DNA of 64,000 nt, taken from assembly GCF_019492185.1 (NCBI RefSeq), contig NZ_JAICCF010000001.1, positions 2,281,696 to 2,345,695 of the forward strand, read 5' to 3'. Below are positions 1-9,848 of this stretch, piece after piece. How positions within the stretch are numbered: position 1 is the first letter of the stretch; every line of letters begins with the position of its first letter. The notes below the pieces were generated by a model that worked only from the letters and a program-made list of their open reading frames with translations, was not told the DNA's origin and did not search any database. The DNA comes from Chitinophaga rhizophila (GTDB lineage: Bacteria; Bacteroidota; Bacteroidia; Chitinophagales; Chitinophagaceae). A program made the translations under genes and the position numbers.

Positions 1-525
1 CATGCCATACGTTGAATGCTGCGCCGCCGGATACGTCAGCAAAGGTATCAAAGGCTCACACGGCCCCAGGCCGAAAATGAGCAACATAATCCACGGTGTT
101 ACCTTCATCCGTTCCTGTGGATAAACAATCTCCCCATGCTTATGTTCATATACATACACATCCCCGCTGTCATACACATCAAAATGTTTATGCACCTGGT
201 CACCTGCTGCACGCTTCAGCCCCCATATTGTGTACAGTAGTCCAAAGGTGAGCAATGCCCACCCTGCCAACCCACCACGGATATCTTCCAGTCCGCTGAT
301 CTTTGACAGCGACCAGCCCAGGCCTATACCCACTAATCCAAGTAATACGGAACTGCCCACATGCGCAGCTCCGCACAACAACGTCCATCCTATTGTCCGG
401 GCTACCGTCCACCCCCTTACCCGGCTAAGGGCAATGAAAGGAAGATAGTGATCAGGCCCCGTCACTGTATGCAGACAACTGATAGTCACTGCAGTCAGCA
501 TCAATACCCGCAATTCTGTATCCAT
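1..525 (-). CDS. Urease-linked membrane permease, UreH/TauE-SafE-like (3' end cut by window edge)
   Basis: The frame is open for 175 codons from an ATG at 525 down to base 1, with no stop, so the gene continues outside the window. The N-terminal segment contains HTVTGPDH, an HxnDH-type motif like those in nickel/cobalt permeases and UreH-like proteins. It is followed by hydrophobic stretches and a second conserved-looking segment, GLGPCEPLIPLL, typical of a Bacteroidota UreH/TauE-SafE-like family. A His/Asp/Glu-rich loop (about residues 110-135) separates membrane parts. It starts 12 bases after the ureD stop on the same strand, so it is probably the last gene of the urease operon. Import of nickel for urease is the likely role, but this is inferred from context and the HxnDH motif. 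Sulfite or other substrates cannot be excluded. Confidence 0.7.
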   Translation of the reverse strand, partial: MDTELRVLMLTAVTISCLHTVTGPDHYLPFIALSRVRGWTVARTIGWTLLCGAAHVGSSVLLGLVGIGLGWSLSKISGLEDIRGGLAGWALLTFGLLYTIWGLKRAAGDQVHKHFDVYDSGDVYVYEHKHGEIVYPQERMKVTPWIMLLIFGLGPCEPLIPLLTYPAAQHSTYGM

Positions 526-537
526 AGTTTCTTCTTT

Positions 538-1320
538 TCAGAGTTTTCGTTCCTGTCCTGCCAGTACCGCTATCTTTTTAAATAGTTCATACAGCTGCTC
601 TCCACCATGCCCCAGCACCCTTACCAACAAGGCCCCACAAGCTGTTCGTGATACACCGCCGGTTATATTCTCTTCAGATGATAGTAGTACATCTACCTGG
701 CCTGCCATAGCTGCCATATCCTGCTGCTGATTATACCATAACAGCGACGCCTGATGTGAATAGCCTTCCCACTGCCCCGTACCTGCCGGCGCTATCACTG
801 CCGGTTCCAGTATCGTCACATCCCTGAACAATAACCGCTTATCCTGCCACAGCTCCAGCACATTACGGAAATAGTCACACCGGAATACTTCGCCACTCAA
901 CTTTCTGCCGCAGGTAATGATCTCTCCCCACAGTAAGCTGCATCCTTCCTCCACCGCTATATGACTGGCACTGTCAAACACTGAGTGTTCATGTGGCACT
1001 GAAGGATGTGGCAGATAGTACAAACTGCTACCTTTTCCCATCACTACATTTATTCGTTGCTTTGCGCCTGACTTCATCTGAAAGATCCGCTGATAAGCCT
1101 GCGTGTACAGATGCACATGGGCGTCAGCATCCAACCGGATACTAATCTGGTAATTATCCCCATCCAGTATTCCCGGCGAGGCGGTCATCACTGTCAGATG
1201 CAGCGGTCCGGACCTGCTACCGCTGATATCCGCCACCTTAAAAGGCATGGTGTAATAGCTATGTTGCAGAAAGGTACGCGCGCCTCTTACTGCTGCATGG
1301 ATGTCCAGTTCACTGGTCAT
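538..1320 (-). CDS. ureD: Urease accessory protein UreD
   Basis: The 260-residue protein has the length and overall pattern of UreD/UreH: an early [12 protein letters not shown] segment, LDGDNYQ, and a conserved block around [12 protein letters not shown]. UreD is a scaffold that binds the urease apoprotein and recruits UreF and UreG so that nickel can be delivered to the carbamylated active site. The ATG overlaps the ureG stop by four bases, which indicates translational coupling. It lies after the structural genes in a complete ureABCEFGD set. No catalytic residues are expected. Confidence is high because both sequence and operon context agree. Confidence 0.93.
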   Translation of the reverse strand: MTSELDIHAAVRGARTFLQHSYYTMPFKVADISGSRSGPLHLTVMTASPGILDGDNYQISIRLDADAHVHLYTQAYQRIFQMKSGAKQRINVVMGKGSSLYYLPHPSVPHEHSVFDSASHIAVEEGCSLLWGEIITCGRKLSGEVFRCDYFRNVLELWQDKRLLFRDVTILEPAVIAPAGTGQWEGYSHQASLLWYNQQQDMAAMAGQVDVLLSSEENITGGVSRTACGALLVRVLGHGGEQLYELFKKIAVLAGQERKL

Positions 1321-1955
1321 TGCAATAAGGCCGGCTCCTCAACGGTTTCCAGTAATGCATATTTCCTGATCCAGCCAATCACTGCATCCAGTCCGTCCAG
1401 CGTGTTCAGATTGGTGAACACAAACGGTCTTCCCTGACGCATCTTACGGGCATCATGCTCCATCACTTCCAGGCTCGCACCTACATATGGAGCCAGATCG
1501 GTTTTATTGATCACCAACAGGTCCGAACGGGTGATGCCCGGCCCTCCCTTACGAGGTATCTTCTCTCCTTCTGCAACATCTATTACGAAAATGGTGACGT
1601 CTGCCAGGTCGGGACTAAAAGTAGCCGACAGATTATCACCTCCGCTCTCAATAAAAATGAGCTGCACATCCGGAAATCTTTCTGCCAGTTCTTCCACCGC
1701 CTCAAGATTCATACTGGCATCTTCACGGATAGCCGTATGTGGGCATCCTCCTGTTTCCACACCAATGATCCGCGCTGCGGGCAACAGGCTATTCTTTACC
1801 AGGAACTCTGCATCCTCCCTGGTATAAATATCGTTTGTGATCACTGCCAGACTATACTGCTGATGCAGCTTCCTCGATAACCTTTCTATAAGCGCTGTTT
1901 TACCCGCGCCTACCGGTCCGGCTACTCCTATTTTGATGTATGTGCGTGCCGACAT
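1317..1955 (-). CDS. ureG: Urease accessory GTPase UreG
   Basis: UreG is a SIMIBI-class GTPase that couples GTP hydrolysis to nickel transfer into urease. The protein (212 residues) carries the P-loop GPVGAGKT at residues 13-20, the metal-binding CPH motif at residues 71-73 inside [10 protein letters not shown], the SGGDNL switch region, and NKTD for guanine recognition. Length and motif order are normal for the family. It lies 59 bases after ureF and overlaps ureD by four bases. The assignment is certain at family level. Confidence 0.97.
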   Translation of the reverse strand: MSARTYIKIGVAGPVGAGKTALIERLSRKLHQQYSLAVITNDIYTREDAEFLVKNSLLPAARIIGVETGGCPHTAIREDASMNLEAVEELAERFPDVQLIFIESGGDNLSATFSPDLADVTIFVIDVAEGEKIPRKGGPGITRSDLLVINKTDLAPYVGASLEVMEHDARKMRQGRPFVFTNLNTLDGLDAVIGWIRKYALLETVEEPALLQ

Positions 1956-2014
1956 AACAAATACGTTTTTACATAAAATGATTGGATACGGTACTGATTG
2001 TACGCAATTACAGA

Positions 2015-2701
2015 CTACGACATATATAGTCTCGAATACAGCCTTTCGTGCTGCATGCTCCTGATATCAAATCCGAAGCTGCAACGCCCGGCCATATCCC
2101 GGGGAATGGTCAGGGTATGCGCTACTAATGCCGGTAATTGTGGTAATAATTCAAATAATAACTGCTGCCCCTGTTGTTGCCCCAATGGTACCAGCTTTAC
2201 ACTATTGGTAACCATTCCTGTTGCCGCATTGTAGTAAAATGCTGTCAATGCTTCTTCCAGTGGAATACCTGCGAATGCGGCATATATACCAAATACCAGG
2301 CAATAATGCCCGGTAGCCTCCCCGGTTCTTATCTTTGCCTGATAGTTTTCCCCCATAGCGTGCTTCACCAGTGGTGACAGTAATTTCAGCAGGCGCACGC
2401 CTAATTTCTGACTGGCCATGCGTAACTCCTGCGGCGCTTTCAGTGCGGTACATTCCTGATCCAGCTCAAGAAGTATAACGGCATCTGCTGCCAGGGCAGC
2501 ACGATATGCCATGACGGTGAACAAGGCATCATTGTAGGGCAGATTATGTTCCAGCATATTACGAATGAAAGCCGCTGCATCACCGGCATCTTTAATCAAT
2601 CCCTGTTGCACATATGTTTCCAGTCCGCCGGAATGTGTATAGGCACCTATCGGCAATGTCGGATCGCTGAGGTGCAACAGATATGGTAACCAGTTGTGCA
2701 T
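2015..2701 (-). CDS. ureF: Urease accessory protein UreF
   Basis: The 228-residue helical protein begins with [21 protein letters not shown], the diagnostic UreF N-terminus (compare SP.LPvGaFsHSqGLE). UreF bridges UreD and UreG in the urease activation complex and gates GTP hydrolysis by UreG. The gene starts 6 bases after ureE and is followed by ureG in the same orientation. The C-terminal segment with the late [12 protein letters not shown] block is also consistent with the family. No oddities were seen. Confidence 0.95.
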   Translation of the reverse strand: MHNWLPYLLHLSDPTLPIGAYTHSGGLETYVQQGLIKDAGDAAAFIRNMLEHNLPYNDALFTVMAYRAALAADAVILLELDQECTALKAPQELRMASQKLGVRLLKLLSPLVKHAMGENYQAKIRTGEATGHYCLVFGIYAAFAGIPLEEALTAFYYNAATGMVTNSVKLVPLGQQQGQQLLFELLPQLPALVAHTLTIPRDMAGRCSFGFDIRSMQHERLYSRLYMS

Positions 2702-2707
2702 AGTACG

Positions 2708-3211
2708 CTATTTTCCGGCCAGCTGCATGATCTTACTGAAGAGTGATCCTGAACTGCCATGTTCATGTGGAGTAACATTGCTTCTCAGCATATTCGTCAA
2801 TGTCCTGAGTTCCTTCACCGGGGCATATCCTTTTGCTTCCAGCCAGCGGAACAGGGGATCTTCATAGGGAACCAGTACCTCATTACCTTCCAGGAACAAA
2901 GGCAGATGTTTATTGCCGATCTCATAACAGATAGCGGCCATCTGATACATAGTGGCCGGTTGCAGAACAATGGCCTGTGCCGGCAGGATGCTGACTACAA
3001 TTGCTTTAGTATCATCCATCCACAATATATCCCCCTGCATCAGCATGGGCGACTCACGCATAAAACGCAGCGCTACTTCCTGCCCGCCAAGCGTATACCG
3101 ACGCAATACCCGCTTCCCTGCTTCAAACCATTCCAGCTGGAACAGATCTGTCGTACGCGGTTCTGTCTGACAGGTAAGAATATTGCCTGCTATTTGTTCT
3201 ATAATGATCAT
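2708..3211 (-). CDS. ureE: Urease accessory nickel metallochaperone UreE
   Basis: This 167-residue protein has the two-domain UreE layout: an N-terminal beta-rich peptide-binding domain and a C-terminal metal-binding domain. GNKHLP at residues 99-104 supplies the conserved interface histidine (H102). The C-terminal tail has only a HEH triplet (about residue 149-151) and no long His-rich extension, so it would hold few nickel ions compared with the Klebsiella type. It is 8 bases downstream of the ureC stop and 6 bases upstream of ureF. The role is nickel delivery to UreG and urease. Confidence 0.94.
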   Translation of the reverse strand: MIIIEQIAGNILTCQTEPRTTDLFQLEWFEAGKRVLRRYTLGGQEVALRFMRESPMLMQGDILWMDDTKAIVVSILPAQAIVLQPATMYQMAAICYEIGNKHLPLFLEGNEVLVPYEDPLFRWLEAKGYAPVKELRTLTNMLRSNVTPHEHGSSGSLFSKIMQLAGK

Positions 3212-3219
3212 ATATGTAT

Positions 3220-4941
3220 TTAAAACAGGAAGTACCGCTGTGCCAGCGGCAATACGGTAGCTGGTTCACAGGTCAATACCTGCCCCCCTACTGTCACCTG
3301 GTAACTCTCCGGGTTCACTGTTATTTCCGGAGTAGCATTATTGTGAATCATATCTTTCTTGCCAATATTCCGGCAGTTCTTTACAGGCAATACTATCTTC
3401 TGCAAGCCATATTCCTGTGCAATGTTTTTACCTGCTGCCGCCTGCGATACAAAGGTTACGCAGGTTTTATGCAAAGCCCCTCCGAATGCGCCAAACATCT
3501 CGCGGTACATTACTGGCTGCGGTGTAGGTATGGACGCGTTCGGATCGCCCATACGACTGCAGATGATCATTCCGCCTTTGATAATCATTTCTGGCTTAGC
3601 GCCGAATAATGCAGGTTTCCACAACACAATATCTGCCAGTTTACCCGGTTCAAGCGACCCTACATATGACGCTATGCCATGTGTAATAGCCGGATTGATG
3701 GTATATTTTGCGACATACCTTTTAGCTCTGAAATTATCATTATCATGGCCTGCATCTTCCTGCAACGGGCCACGCTGCTTCTTCATCTTATCTGCCGTTT
3801 GCCAGGTGCGGATGATCACCTCCCCTACCCGCCCCATGGCCTGCGAGTCTGAACTCATCATACTGAATACACCCATATCATGCAGGATGTCTTCTGCGGC
3901 GATCGTCTCCGGCCGGATACGGGAGTCTGCAAAGGCTACATCTTCGGGTACGCTTTTATCCAGATGATGACACACCATTAACATATCCAGGTGTTCATCT
4001 ATCGTATTGACAGTATATGGTCTTGTCGGATTTGTAGACGATGGCAGGATGTTGGGGTACATCGCGGCCTTGATGATATCAGGGGCATGCCCGCCGCCTG
4101 CACCTTCGGTGTGATAGGTATGAATAACCCTGCCATTGATAGCCTGAATGGTATCTTCCAGGAAGCCTGACTCATTCAGTGTATCTGTATGAATAGCAAC
4201 CTGCACATCGTATTTATCCGCCGCTTTCAGTGATGCGTTGATCACTGCCGGAGAAGAACCCCAGTCTTCATGTATTTTAAGCCCAAGCGCGCCTGCTTCT
4301 ATCTGCTCCCATAGTGGGACATCGGTCGCACAGTTTCCCTTGCCCAGAAAGCCCAGATTCATGGGAAACGCATCTGCAGATTGTAACATCTTCCTGATGA
4401 ACCATTTACCCGGTGTTACCGTGGTGGCATTGGTACCATCTGCCGGACCGGTACCCCCACCGATCATGGTAGTAATACCGCTATGCAGGGCATGGGTGAT
4501 CTGCTGCGGACTGATAAAGTGAATATGCGTATCAATACCACCAGCGGTAGCTATCAACCCTGCGCCTCCATGTACTTCCGTACTTGCACCGATGATCATT
4601 TCCGGGTCAACACCTTCCATCGTATCCGGATTGCCTGCTTTGCCGATCTTGACGATGCGCCCATCTTTAATACCAATATCGGCTTTCACTATCCCCCAGT
4701 GATCAATGATCATTACACTGGTAATGACCATATCCAGCACGCCCTGGTCCCGGGTAGCGGTAGCTGATTGGGCCATTCCGTCACGAATGGTTTTGCCGCC
4801 GCCAAATTTGGCCTCATCGCCATATACGGTATGATCATGTTCTATTTCGATGATAATATCTGTGTCGCCCAGGCGTACTTTATCGCCTGTGGTAGGGCCG
4901 TACATGGCCGCATACCTTTCACGGGTTATTTTAAGGCTCAT
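3220..4941 (-). CDS. ureC: Urease subunit alpha (catalytic)
   Basis: The 573-residue subunit hydrolyses urea to ammonia and carbamate. All dinickel ligands are visible: H139 and H141 in IDTHIHF, the lysine to be carbamylated (K222) in [10 protein letters not shown]251 in AIHTDT, H277 in HTEGAGGG, and D365 in SSDSQAMG. The mobile flap cysteine and histidine are C324 and H325. Length is normal. Its ATG overlaps the ureB stop by four bases, so the two are translationally coupled. The separate A, B and C subunits match the usual bacterial three-subunit form, not the fused Helicobacter type. Confidence 0.98.
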   Translation of the reverse strand: MSLKITRERYAAMYGPTTGDKVRLGDTDIIIEIEHDHTVYGDEAKFGGGKTIRDGMAQSATATRDQGVLDMVITSVMIIDHWGIVKADIGIKDGRIVKIGKAGNPDTMEGVDPEMIIGASTEVHGGAGLIATAGGIDTHIHFISPQQITHALHSGITTMIGGGTGPADGTNATTVTPGKWFIRKMLQSADAFPMNLGFLGKGNCATDVPLWEQIEAGALGLKIHEDWGSSPAVINASLKAADKYDVQVAIHTDTLNESGFLEDTIQAINGRVIHTYHTEGAGGGHAPDIIKAAMYPNILPSSTNPTRPYTVNTIDEHLDMLMVCHHLDKSVPEDVAFADSRIRPETIAAEDILHDMGVFSMMSSDSQAMGRVGEVIIRTWQTADKMKKQRGPLQEDAGHDNDNFRAKRYVAKYTINPAITHGIASYVGSLEPGKLADIVLWKPALFGAKPEMIIKGGMIICSRMGDPNASIPTPQPVMYREMFGAFGGALHKTCVTFVSQAAAGKNIAQEYGLQKIVLPVKNCRNIGKKDMIHNNATPEITVNPESYQVTVGGQVLTCEPATVLPLAQRYFLF

Positions 4942-5312
4942 TCCGGCTGATGTTTAAATTGTTTTTCAACTACCTGCTGCATGGCCTTACGGCGGGCTTC
5001 TTCGCCAACTGTAGTCCCGTTTACCAGGTTGTTCATCCCGAAGGCGCGGCGATTGCCGCCCAGGGCGACCAGTTCTACGGCCTTCTCTTCTCCGGGCTCA
5101 AAACGGATAGCAGTACCGGCGGCAATGTTCAGCCGCATGCCAAAGGCGGCTTCCCGGTTGAACGATAACATGCGGTTCACTTCAAAGAAATGGCAGTGCG
5201 AACCTATCTGCACAGGCCTGTCACCTGTATTTACTACACGGACCTGCGCCACGGCGCGGCCACTGTTGGCGTCAATTACGCCGGGTGCTATAAAGTATTC
5301 ACCTGGGATCAT
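4938..5312 (-). CDS. ureB: Urease subunit beta
   Basis: A 124-residue structural subunit of the urease trimer. It starts MIPGEYF and contains [19 protein letters not shown] and [13 protein letters not shown], which are typical beta-subunit blocks. The C-terminal part after FGMNNLVNG carries a short charged tail. It follows ureA by 41 bases and overlaps ureC by four bases. It has no catalytic residues of its own and helps form the (alpha-beta-gamma)3 assembly. Confidence 0.96.
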   Translation of the reverse strand: MIPGEYFIAPGVIDANSGRAVAQVRVVNTGDRPVQIGSHCHFFEVNRMLSFNREAAFGMRLNIAAGTAIRFEPGEEKAVELVALGGNRRAFGMNNLVNGTTVGEEARRKAMQQVVEKQFKHQPE

Positions 5313-5353
5313 ACGCTGACGGTAAGGTTTAGAATTTGGTTGATGTGCGTGTC

Positions 5354-5656
5354 TTATCTGATAGGATGATGTACTGTTACCAGCTTGGAACCATCCGGAA
5401 AGGTTGCCTCTATTTGTATCTCATCAATCATTTCCGGAATACCTTCCATTACATCATCGCGTGTTAGTATGGTAGCACCAAACTGCATCAGTTGTGCAAC
5501 GGTCTGTCCATCTCTGGCGGCTTCCTGCAGTCGGCTGCTGATAAGTGCTATGGCTTCCGGATAATTGAGTTTGAGTCCCCTGGCTTTACGCTTCTCTGCC
5601 AATTCTCCCGCCAGGTATAACAATAGCTTTTCAGTCTCCCTTGCCGTTAAGTGCAT
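5354..5656 (-). CDS. ureA: Urease subunit gamma
   Basis: A 100-residue urease gamma subunit starting [12 protein letters not shown], with the conserved [10 protein letters not shown] and [18 protein letters not shown] segments that end in the usual VTVHHPI tail. It is the first gene of the ureABCEFGD operon. About 115 bases separate its start from a bidirectional hairpin shared with ppc. I did not find a clear TTG/TAnnTTTG promoter in that gap. The assignment is secure. Confidence 0.97.
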   Translation of the reverse strand: MHLTARETEKLLLYLAGELAEKRKARGLKLNYPEAIALISSRLQEAARDGQTVAQLMQFGATILTRDDVMEGIPEMIDEIQIEATFPDGSKLVTVHHPIR

Positions 5657-5770
5657 AGTGATTTTGGTTTAATAGTGTCTTATCTTTCCTGACCGCTGGC
5701 CGGAGGGAATGGGTTAATGAATTGTTCAGTGATCTTCCCAGCGTTAATTTACACAAAAAATACAGAATGC

Positions 5771-5805
5771 AAAAGGCTCAATGCAGTATCGCATTGAGCC
5801 TTTTT
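5771..5805. terminator. Bidirectional rho-independent terminator between ureA and ppc
   Basis: A perfect 10-base stem (5775-5784 with 5791-5800) closes a 6-base loop and is flanked by AAAA on one side and TTTTT on the other. On the minus strand it terminates ppc transcription about 25 bases beyond the ppc stop, before the urease operon begins. Confidence 0.85.
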
Positions 5806-5830
5806 ATATGACAAGTGTATAGCCTGTAAA

Positions 5831-8446
5831 TTAAGCCGAGTTCCTGCCGGCGTTGATGATTCCGAAAGAACAACGTACAACAAGTTTCTCATATAGTTCT
5901 TTCAGTCCGTCGCCATTACCGCCTTCATTCAGTTCGCGGATACGTGCCAATGCAGCCTGCTGTATGGTCAGCAGTGGCAATACGATACGTTCACGCATCT
6001 GGATAGACAGCTGGTCTGTCGGATATGCAGCCATCAGTTCCGTTTCTCCTACCAGTTTAAGTATAAACGTACGGGTACGCTGATATTCGTCATGGATCAT
6101 ATTCCATACTTCACCGAAACGCGGATGTTTTCCATATGCTGCCGTCAATGGGAAATAGCTTTTCTTCATCGCCATCTGACAGTTACCCAGCAATGTACGG
6201 AAGAAGAGTGAATTTTTATACAACACCCTCAGTTCTTCCCATTTACCGGCATTTTCCAGTGCTTCCAGTGCAGCGCCTACACCGTAGAAGCCAGGCACGT
6301 TTTGTTTCAGCTGGCTCCATGCACCCACATAGGGTACCGCCCTCAGATCATTGAGGCTCAGTTTAGCTGATGCATTTCTCTTGGAAGGGCGACTACCGAT
6401 GTTAGTCTCTGCGTAATAACGCAGCGGACTGGCAAAATCGAGGTAGTCCAGGAAATCAGGATGATGCTTCAGTTTATTGAATGATACATAGCCTTCATCT
6501 GCCAGTTGCTGCAGCAATGCTTCTTCCTCGTCTGACAATGTCTTGGCTCTTGAAGAGAACAATTCATTGGCAATACCGGCATGTACTAGCTGCTCTATGT
6601 TAAACTGGGCAGATTCCACTGTACCAAAATTAGAACTGATAGTCTGGCCCTGGATGGTAAGCTGAATTTCCTCATTGGCAATGTCTTTACCCATTGAGGC
6701 ATAGAACTGGTGGGTTTTTCCGCCACCTCTCGCAGGAGGACCTCCACGGCCGTCAAAGAAGACAACGTCTATCTCATACTCCCTGGATATACGGGTAAGC
6801 TCCTGCTTTGCCTTATAAATGCTCCAGTTAGCCATCAGGTAACCACCATCTTTGGTACCATCAGAGAAACCAAGCATGATAGTCTGCTTGTTATACCGCT
6901 TGCTCAGATGCGCCCTGTAAGCCTCATTGTCATACAGTTCCCGCATTACATTGCCGGCAGCTCTTAAGTCATCAATAGTTTCAAACAGCGGTACTATATC
7001 GACGCTCAGGTGTTCTTTCTCCCACCCTGATGCCAGGAAAAGGCCAAAGACTTCCATTACGTTCAGCGCATTCATGCTATGGCTGATAATGTATCGGTGG
7101 CAACCAAACTCTCCGTTGTTAAGCTGTATTTCCTTCACAGCAGCAATGGTAGCCAGTGTATCTTTCTGCAGCTCATCTGTCAGCACTTCCGGATCTGCCT
7201 TCTTTTTGATATTGAGCAGGTGAGTGATCTTCTCATTGTCTGACAGCTCTTTGTAGTTGTCAGGTAACAGATCGGTCTTCTCTGCCAGGCAATCCAGCAA
7301 AGGTCCGTGTACTGAGCTATCCTGACGGATGTCCAGGGTAGCGAAGAACAGGCCGAAAAGCTCTACGCGGCTTGCCAGGTCGTCCAGCAGATTCAGGAAC
7401 AGACCATTATTTTGTTCTATGAGGATGATACGGATGCCCGCAAGCACATCCAGTATCTCTTTTTGTGTAATTGTTTCAGGATGGCCGGGTACGAACAGCT
7501 TATTATACAACCGTTGCTCCAGCGTGTTCAGTTCAGGTTCAATCCCTTTGAAGGTAAGGCGGCGTTTCAGCTTACGGACGTCCAGGTAGTAGCACTTCAG
7601 GATTGCGCCTCTCAATGCTTCCGCAGTACGCAGGGTAATATCCGCATTTACAAATGGGTTACCATCACGGTCGCCACCGGGCCAGAAGCCCATTCTGATA
7701 ACGGGGTTATTACTATTGATCGCAGTGGGGAAATGCGCCTTGAGCTTAGACATGATACGGCCGGCTGCAGGGTAGAATGTATTCTCCAGGAACCAGATCA
7801 GGCTGATAGCCTCATCATATGGGGTTGGCTTTTCCTTCTTGAAGAATGGGGTCTTACCCAATTGCTGCAGGTAAGCATTCACCTGGGCGGTATTGTCATT
7901 GATCAGTGCACGGGAAAGGTCGTTGATGATAGTCAGCACCCCGCCAGGATAGAACTGGGTAGGGTGAGCAGTCAATACCAGTCTTACAGAAAAGTCCTGC
8001 AGCTTTTTGGCTAGCATGTCCTCTGCCTGTTCTGCGGTAATTTCCGACAAGAGGTGACTGAGCGTACCTGTACCATGCACATCGTGGATGTGACGGAAGG
8101 CTGCATCTTCCAGTGCGTCAAATAAGACTACCTGCCTTTCAGCATATTGCACAAAGCGGAACATCTGATCCAGCTTCTGCTGCTCATTGCTGCAAGCAGT
8201 GTACTGTTTAAAATAAGAGTCAAGAATTTCCTGGGGACTTTTTTCCTTTGAGTACCCTTCTTCACAGTGGATGAGAAATAAAGACAGAAATACGCCGGTT
8301 CTTTCCACCTTATGAAAAGGTAATGCGGTAAAAAGACTATTGTATAACTGGAACTTGGTACCAACCAGGTTCTTAAACAACTGTAAGGTATTATTAACCG
8401 GTGCTTCCATAACTAAATTTGGTAATATTAAAAGAGCCTTTGCCAA
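5831..8446 (-). CDS. ppc: Phosphoenolpyruvate carboxylase
   Basis: The enzyme carboxylates PEP with bicarbonate to oxaloacetate, replenishing the TCA cycle. The 871-residue length fits. Visible motifs are LTAHPTQ with the catalytic histidine at residue 161, GFWPGGDRDGNP, LGFSDGTKDGGY, the mobile loop FFDGRGGPPARGGG, and GQTISSNFG. The C-terminus ends in NAGRNSA, not the NTG of proteobacterial enzymes. The first histidine motif has Gln where most enzymes have Glu (HPTE), probably a subfamily trait. It is a single-gene unit with a terminator on its 3' side. A TAACTTTG element (8489-8496) sits 43 bases upstream of the start but has no clear TTG partner. Confidence 0.96.
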   Translation of the reverse strand: MAKALLILPNLVMEAPVNNTLQLFKNLVGTKFQLYNSLFTALPFHKVERTGVFLSLFLIHCEEGYSKEKSPQEILDSYFKQYTACSNEQQKLDQMFRFVQYAERQVVLFDALEDAAFRHIHDVHGTGTLSHLLSEITAEQAEDMLAKKLQDFSVRLVLTAHPTQFYPGGVLTIINDLSRALINDNTAQVNAYLQQLGKTPFFKKEKPTPYDEAISLIWFLENTFYPAAGRIMSKLKAHFPTAINSNNPVIRMGFWPGGDRDGNPFVNADITLRTAEALRGAILKCYYLDVRKLKRRLTFKGIEPELNTLEQRLYNKLFVPGHPETITQKEILDVLAGIRIILIEQNNGLFLNLLDDLASRVELFGLFFATLDIRQDSSVHGPLLDCLAEKTDLLPDNYKELSDNEKITHLLNIKKKADPEVLTDELQKDTLATIAAVKEIQLNNGEFGCHRYIISHSMNALNVMEVFGLFLASGWEKEHLSVDIVPLFETIDDLRAAGNVMRELYDNEAYRAHLSKRYNKQTIMLGFSDGTKDGGYLMANWSIYKAKQELTRISREYEIDVVFFDGRGGPPARGGGKTHQFYASMGKDIANEEIQLTIQGQTISSNFGTVESAQFNIEQLVHAGIANELFSSRAKTLSDEEEALLQQLADEGYVSFNKLKHHPDFLDYLDFASPLRYYAETNIGSRPSKRNASAKLSLNDLRAVPYVGAWSQLKQNVPGFYGVGAALEALENAGKWEELRVLYKNSLFFRTLLGNCQMAMKKSYFPLTAAYGKHPRFGEVWNMIHDEYQRTRTFILKLVGETELMAAYPTDQLSIQMRERIVLPLLTIQQAALARIRELNEGGNGDGLKELYEKLVVRCSFGIINAGRNSA

Positions 8447-8507
8447 CCGGGAGCTAAAAATAATATAAAATACTTACAAAGTAGTATGCAAAGTTATTGA
8501 AACAAAT

Positions 8508-8532
8508 AAGCCGCAGCATAATGCCGCGGCTT
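8508..8532 (-). terminator. Rho-independent terminator after orphan tonB
   Basis: A 7-base stem (8508-8514 with 8526-8532), GC-rich, is followed on the minus strand by ATTTGTTT. It lies about 90 bases beyond the stop of the upstream tonB gene and before ppc. Confidence 0.6.
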
Positions 8533-8620
8533 GTTGCAAGTCCCCCGTAAATCCGGGGTGTATTGAGAGAATAAATCTGTTAATTAAATAATACTATCTG
8601 ATAAAAAGAAATCAGTCATA

Positions 8621-9463
8621 CTAGTGCTCCAGCTGGAAACCGATAGGCAGGTTAAATCGCACATTTACATATTCCCCGTTCTGCTTTCCAGGCTTCCAGT
8701 CAGGCATCATCTTCACAACGCGCATCGCTTCTTCTTCCAGTCCACCACCTTTATGCGCACCTACCGTCTGTACATCACTGATCTTACCCTGCTTGTTCAC
8801 GACAAACTGCACAAATATCTTCCCCTCAATACCCGTTTCCTGCGCCATCCGGGGATAACGCATATTCTTCTGCAGGAATTTACTCAATGCTGCATCTCCA
8901 CCAGGGAAAGAAGGCATCAGTTCTACCCATACATAGGGTGGATGATCTACAGGCGCTTTGGCAGCAGGCGGTTCAACAACGCCATTGTGATTGTCGCCGC
9001 TCTCAAATGGATTGTCTACTCCGTTGATATCGTCTCCTATTGTGTTGGCAAGCCCGATAGCTTTATTACCTATACTATCCATAGGTGGTACTTCTGTCTC
9101 ATTTTCAGCAATTTCCTGATCCGTAATTTTAGGTGTTACAAAGCCAATGGTTGAAGAGGCCGGCGGGGGTGTATGAACAGCTGGTGGCGGCGGTGTAACC
9201 GGCGCTTCTTCCGGTATCTCCAGTATTTTAATAACAGTAGGTGGAACAATAATTTCCTTTCGTGTATGCATGTCCGCAGCCATCAGTTTATTACTCACCA
9301 CATATCCACCTATCACTACCAGTGCGATGGATGCAGTGCCTACAATAGCATTGCGTACACGCCTGTTTTCACTTCTACGTAACTCATAGGCACCATAGTC
9401 TTTATTGCGACCATCAAAAAGAATGTCGAGAAAATCTGCGTTAATAATAGTTCTTGCATTCAT
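8621..9463 (-). CDS. tonB: Energy transducer TonB (orphan copy)
   Basis: A 280-residue TonB. I place the start at the ATG at 9463, not the one 45 bases upstream, because the resulting N-terminus (MNARTIINADFLDILFDGRNKDYGAYELR) aligns with the second TonB in this window. Order: cytoplasmic N-terminus, one membrane segment (about 45-65), a Pro-rich spacer (VTPPPPAVHTPPP), then a C-terminal TonB domain with FPGGDAALSKFL and GKIFVQFVV. It transmits proton-motive force to outer-membrane receptors. No exbB or exbD is adjacent, so it must share the ExbBD complex encoded at 55.6-57.9 kb or elsewhere. Confidence 0.93.
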   Translation of the reverse strand: MNARTIINADFLDILFDGRNKDYGAYELRRSENRRVRNAIVGTASIALVVIGGYVVSNKLMAADMHTRKEIIVPPTVIKILEIPEEAPVTPPPPAVHTPPPASSTIGFVTPKITDQEIAENETEVPPMDSIGNKAIGLANTIGDDINGVDNPFESGDNHNGVVEPPAAKAPVDHPPYVWVELMPSFPGGDAALSKFLQKNMRYPRMAQETGIEGKIFVQFVVNKQGKISDVQTVGAHKGGGLEEEAMRVVKMMPDWKPGKQNGEYVNVRFNLPIGFQLEH

Positions 9464-9848
9464 GGGATAAACATTTACAATATAGATGCGGGGTAAATAG
9501 TTTTCCATACGGATTCATAAAAAAAATTTCTTTTTACTTTAGTTACTGCCTGCTGTATGATTAATAATAACAGACAGTCGAAGTAATATATACACCGAAG
9601 CAGTTACCTGCAGACATAGAAGTAGCCATGCCCAGAAGGTGGACTTGATCCGGAGATGGTATGCCGGCAAGGAGAGACAATGAAAGTAAAGGAAAACGCT
9701 GGCGAGCGTATGATAAGGCAAGAGATGGCCCGCCGCCCGTTATTCAGGCAGCGCATCTTTGGGAAGACGACCCAGTAGATGCAGTAAAAGATATGTTACG
9801 GAATGGATAGGTTGACTCACCACAATACAACTACCTGGCAGTCATCCC
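9464..9848. other. Non-coding stretch between tonB and the unknown gene at 9849
   Basis: Almost nothing firm is visible. It contains the weak small reading frame listed separately at 9661-9810 and an A-rich tract upstream of tonB. No promoter matching TTG-N19-21-TAnnTTTG was found. Confidence 0.4.
9661..9810 (+). CDS. Possible small protein or gene remnant (49 residues)
   Basis: An ATG at 9661 opens a 49-codon frame ending in TAG at 9810. The peptide is basic at the start (MPARRDNESKGKRWRAYDKA) and acidic later (LWEDDPVDAVKDMLRNG). This looks more protein-like than a random frame, but I recognise no family. In the same frame just upstream a TGA interrupts similar-looking codons, so it could also be the end of a decayed gene. 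Low confidence. Confidence 0.2.
   Translation: MPARRDNESKGKRWRAYDKARDGPPPVIQAAHLWEDDPVDAVKDMLRNG

Noticed and set aside
8489..8496. TAACTTTG as the ppc promoter
   Set aside because: Good -7 match and position, but no TTG partner; noted in the ppc entry and not listed as a promoter.
9539..9721. 60-codon minus-strand frame
   Set aside because: Composition is hydrophobic and Cys/Leu-rich without pattern, and it overlaps the more plausible plus-strand frame.
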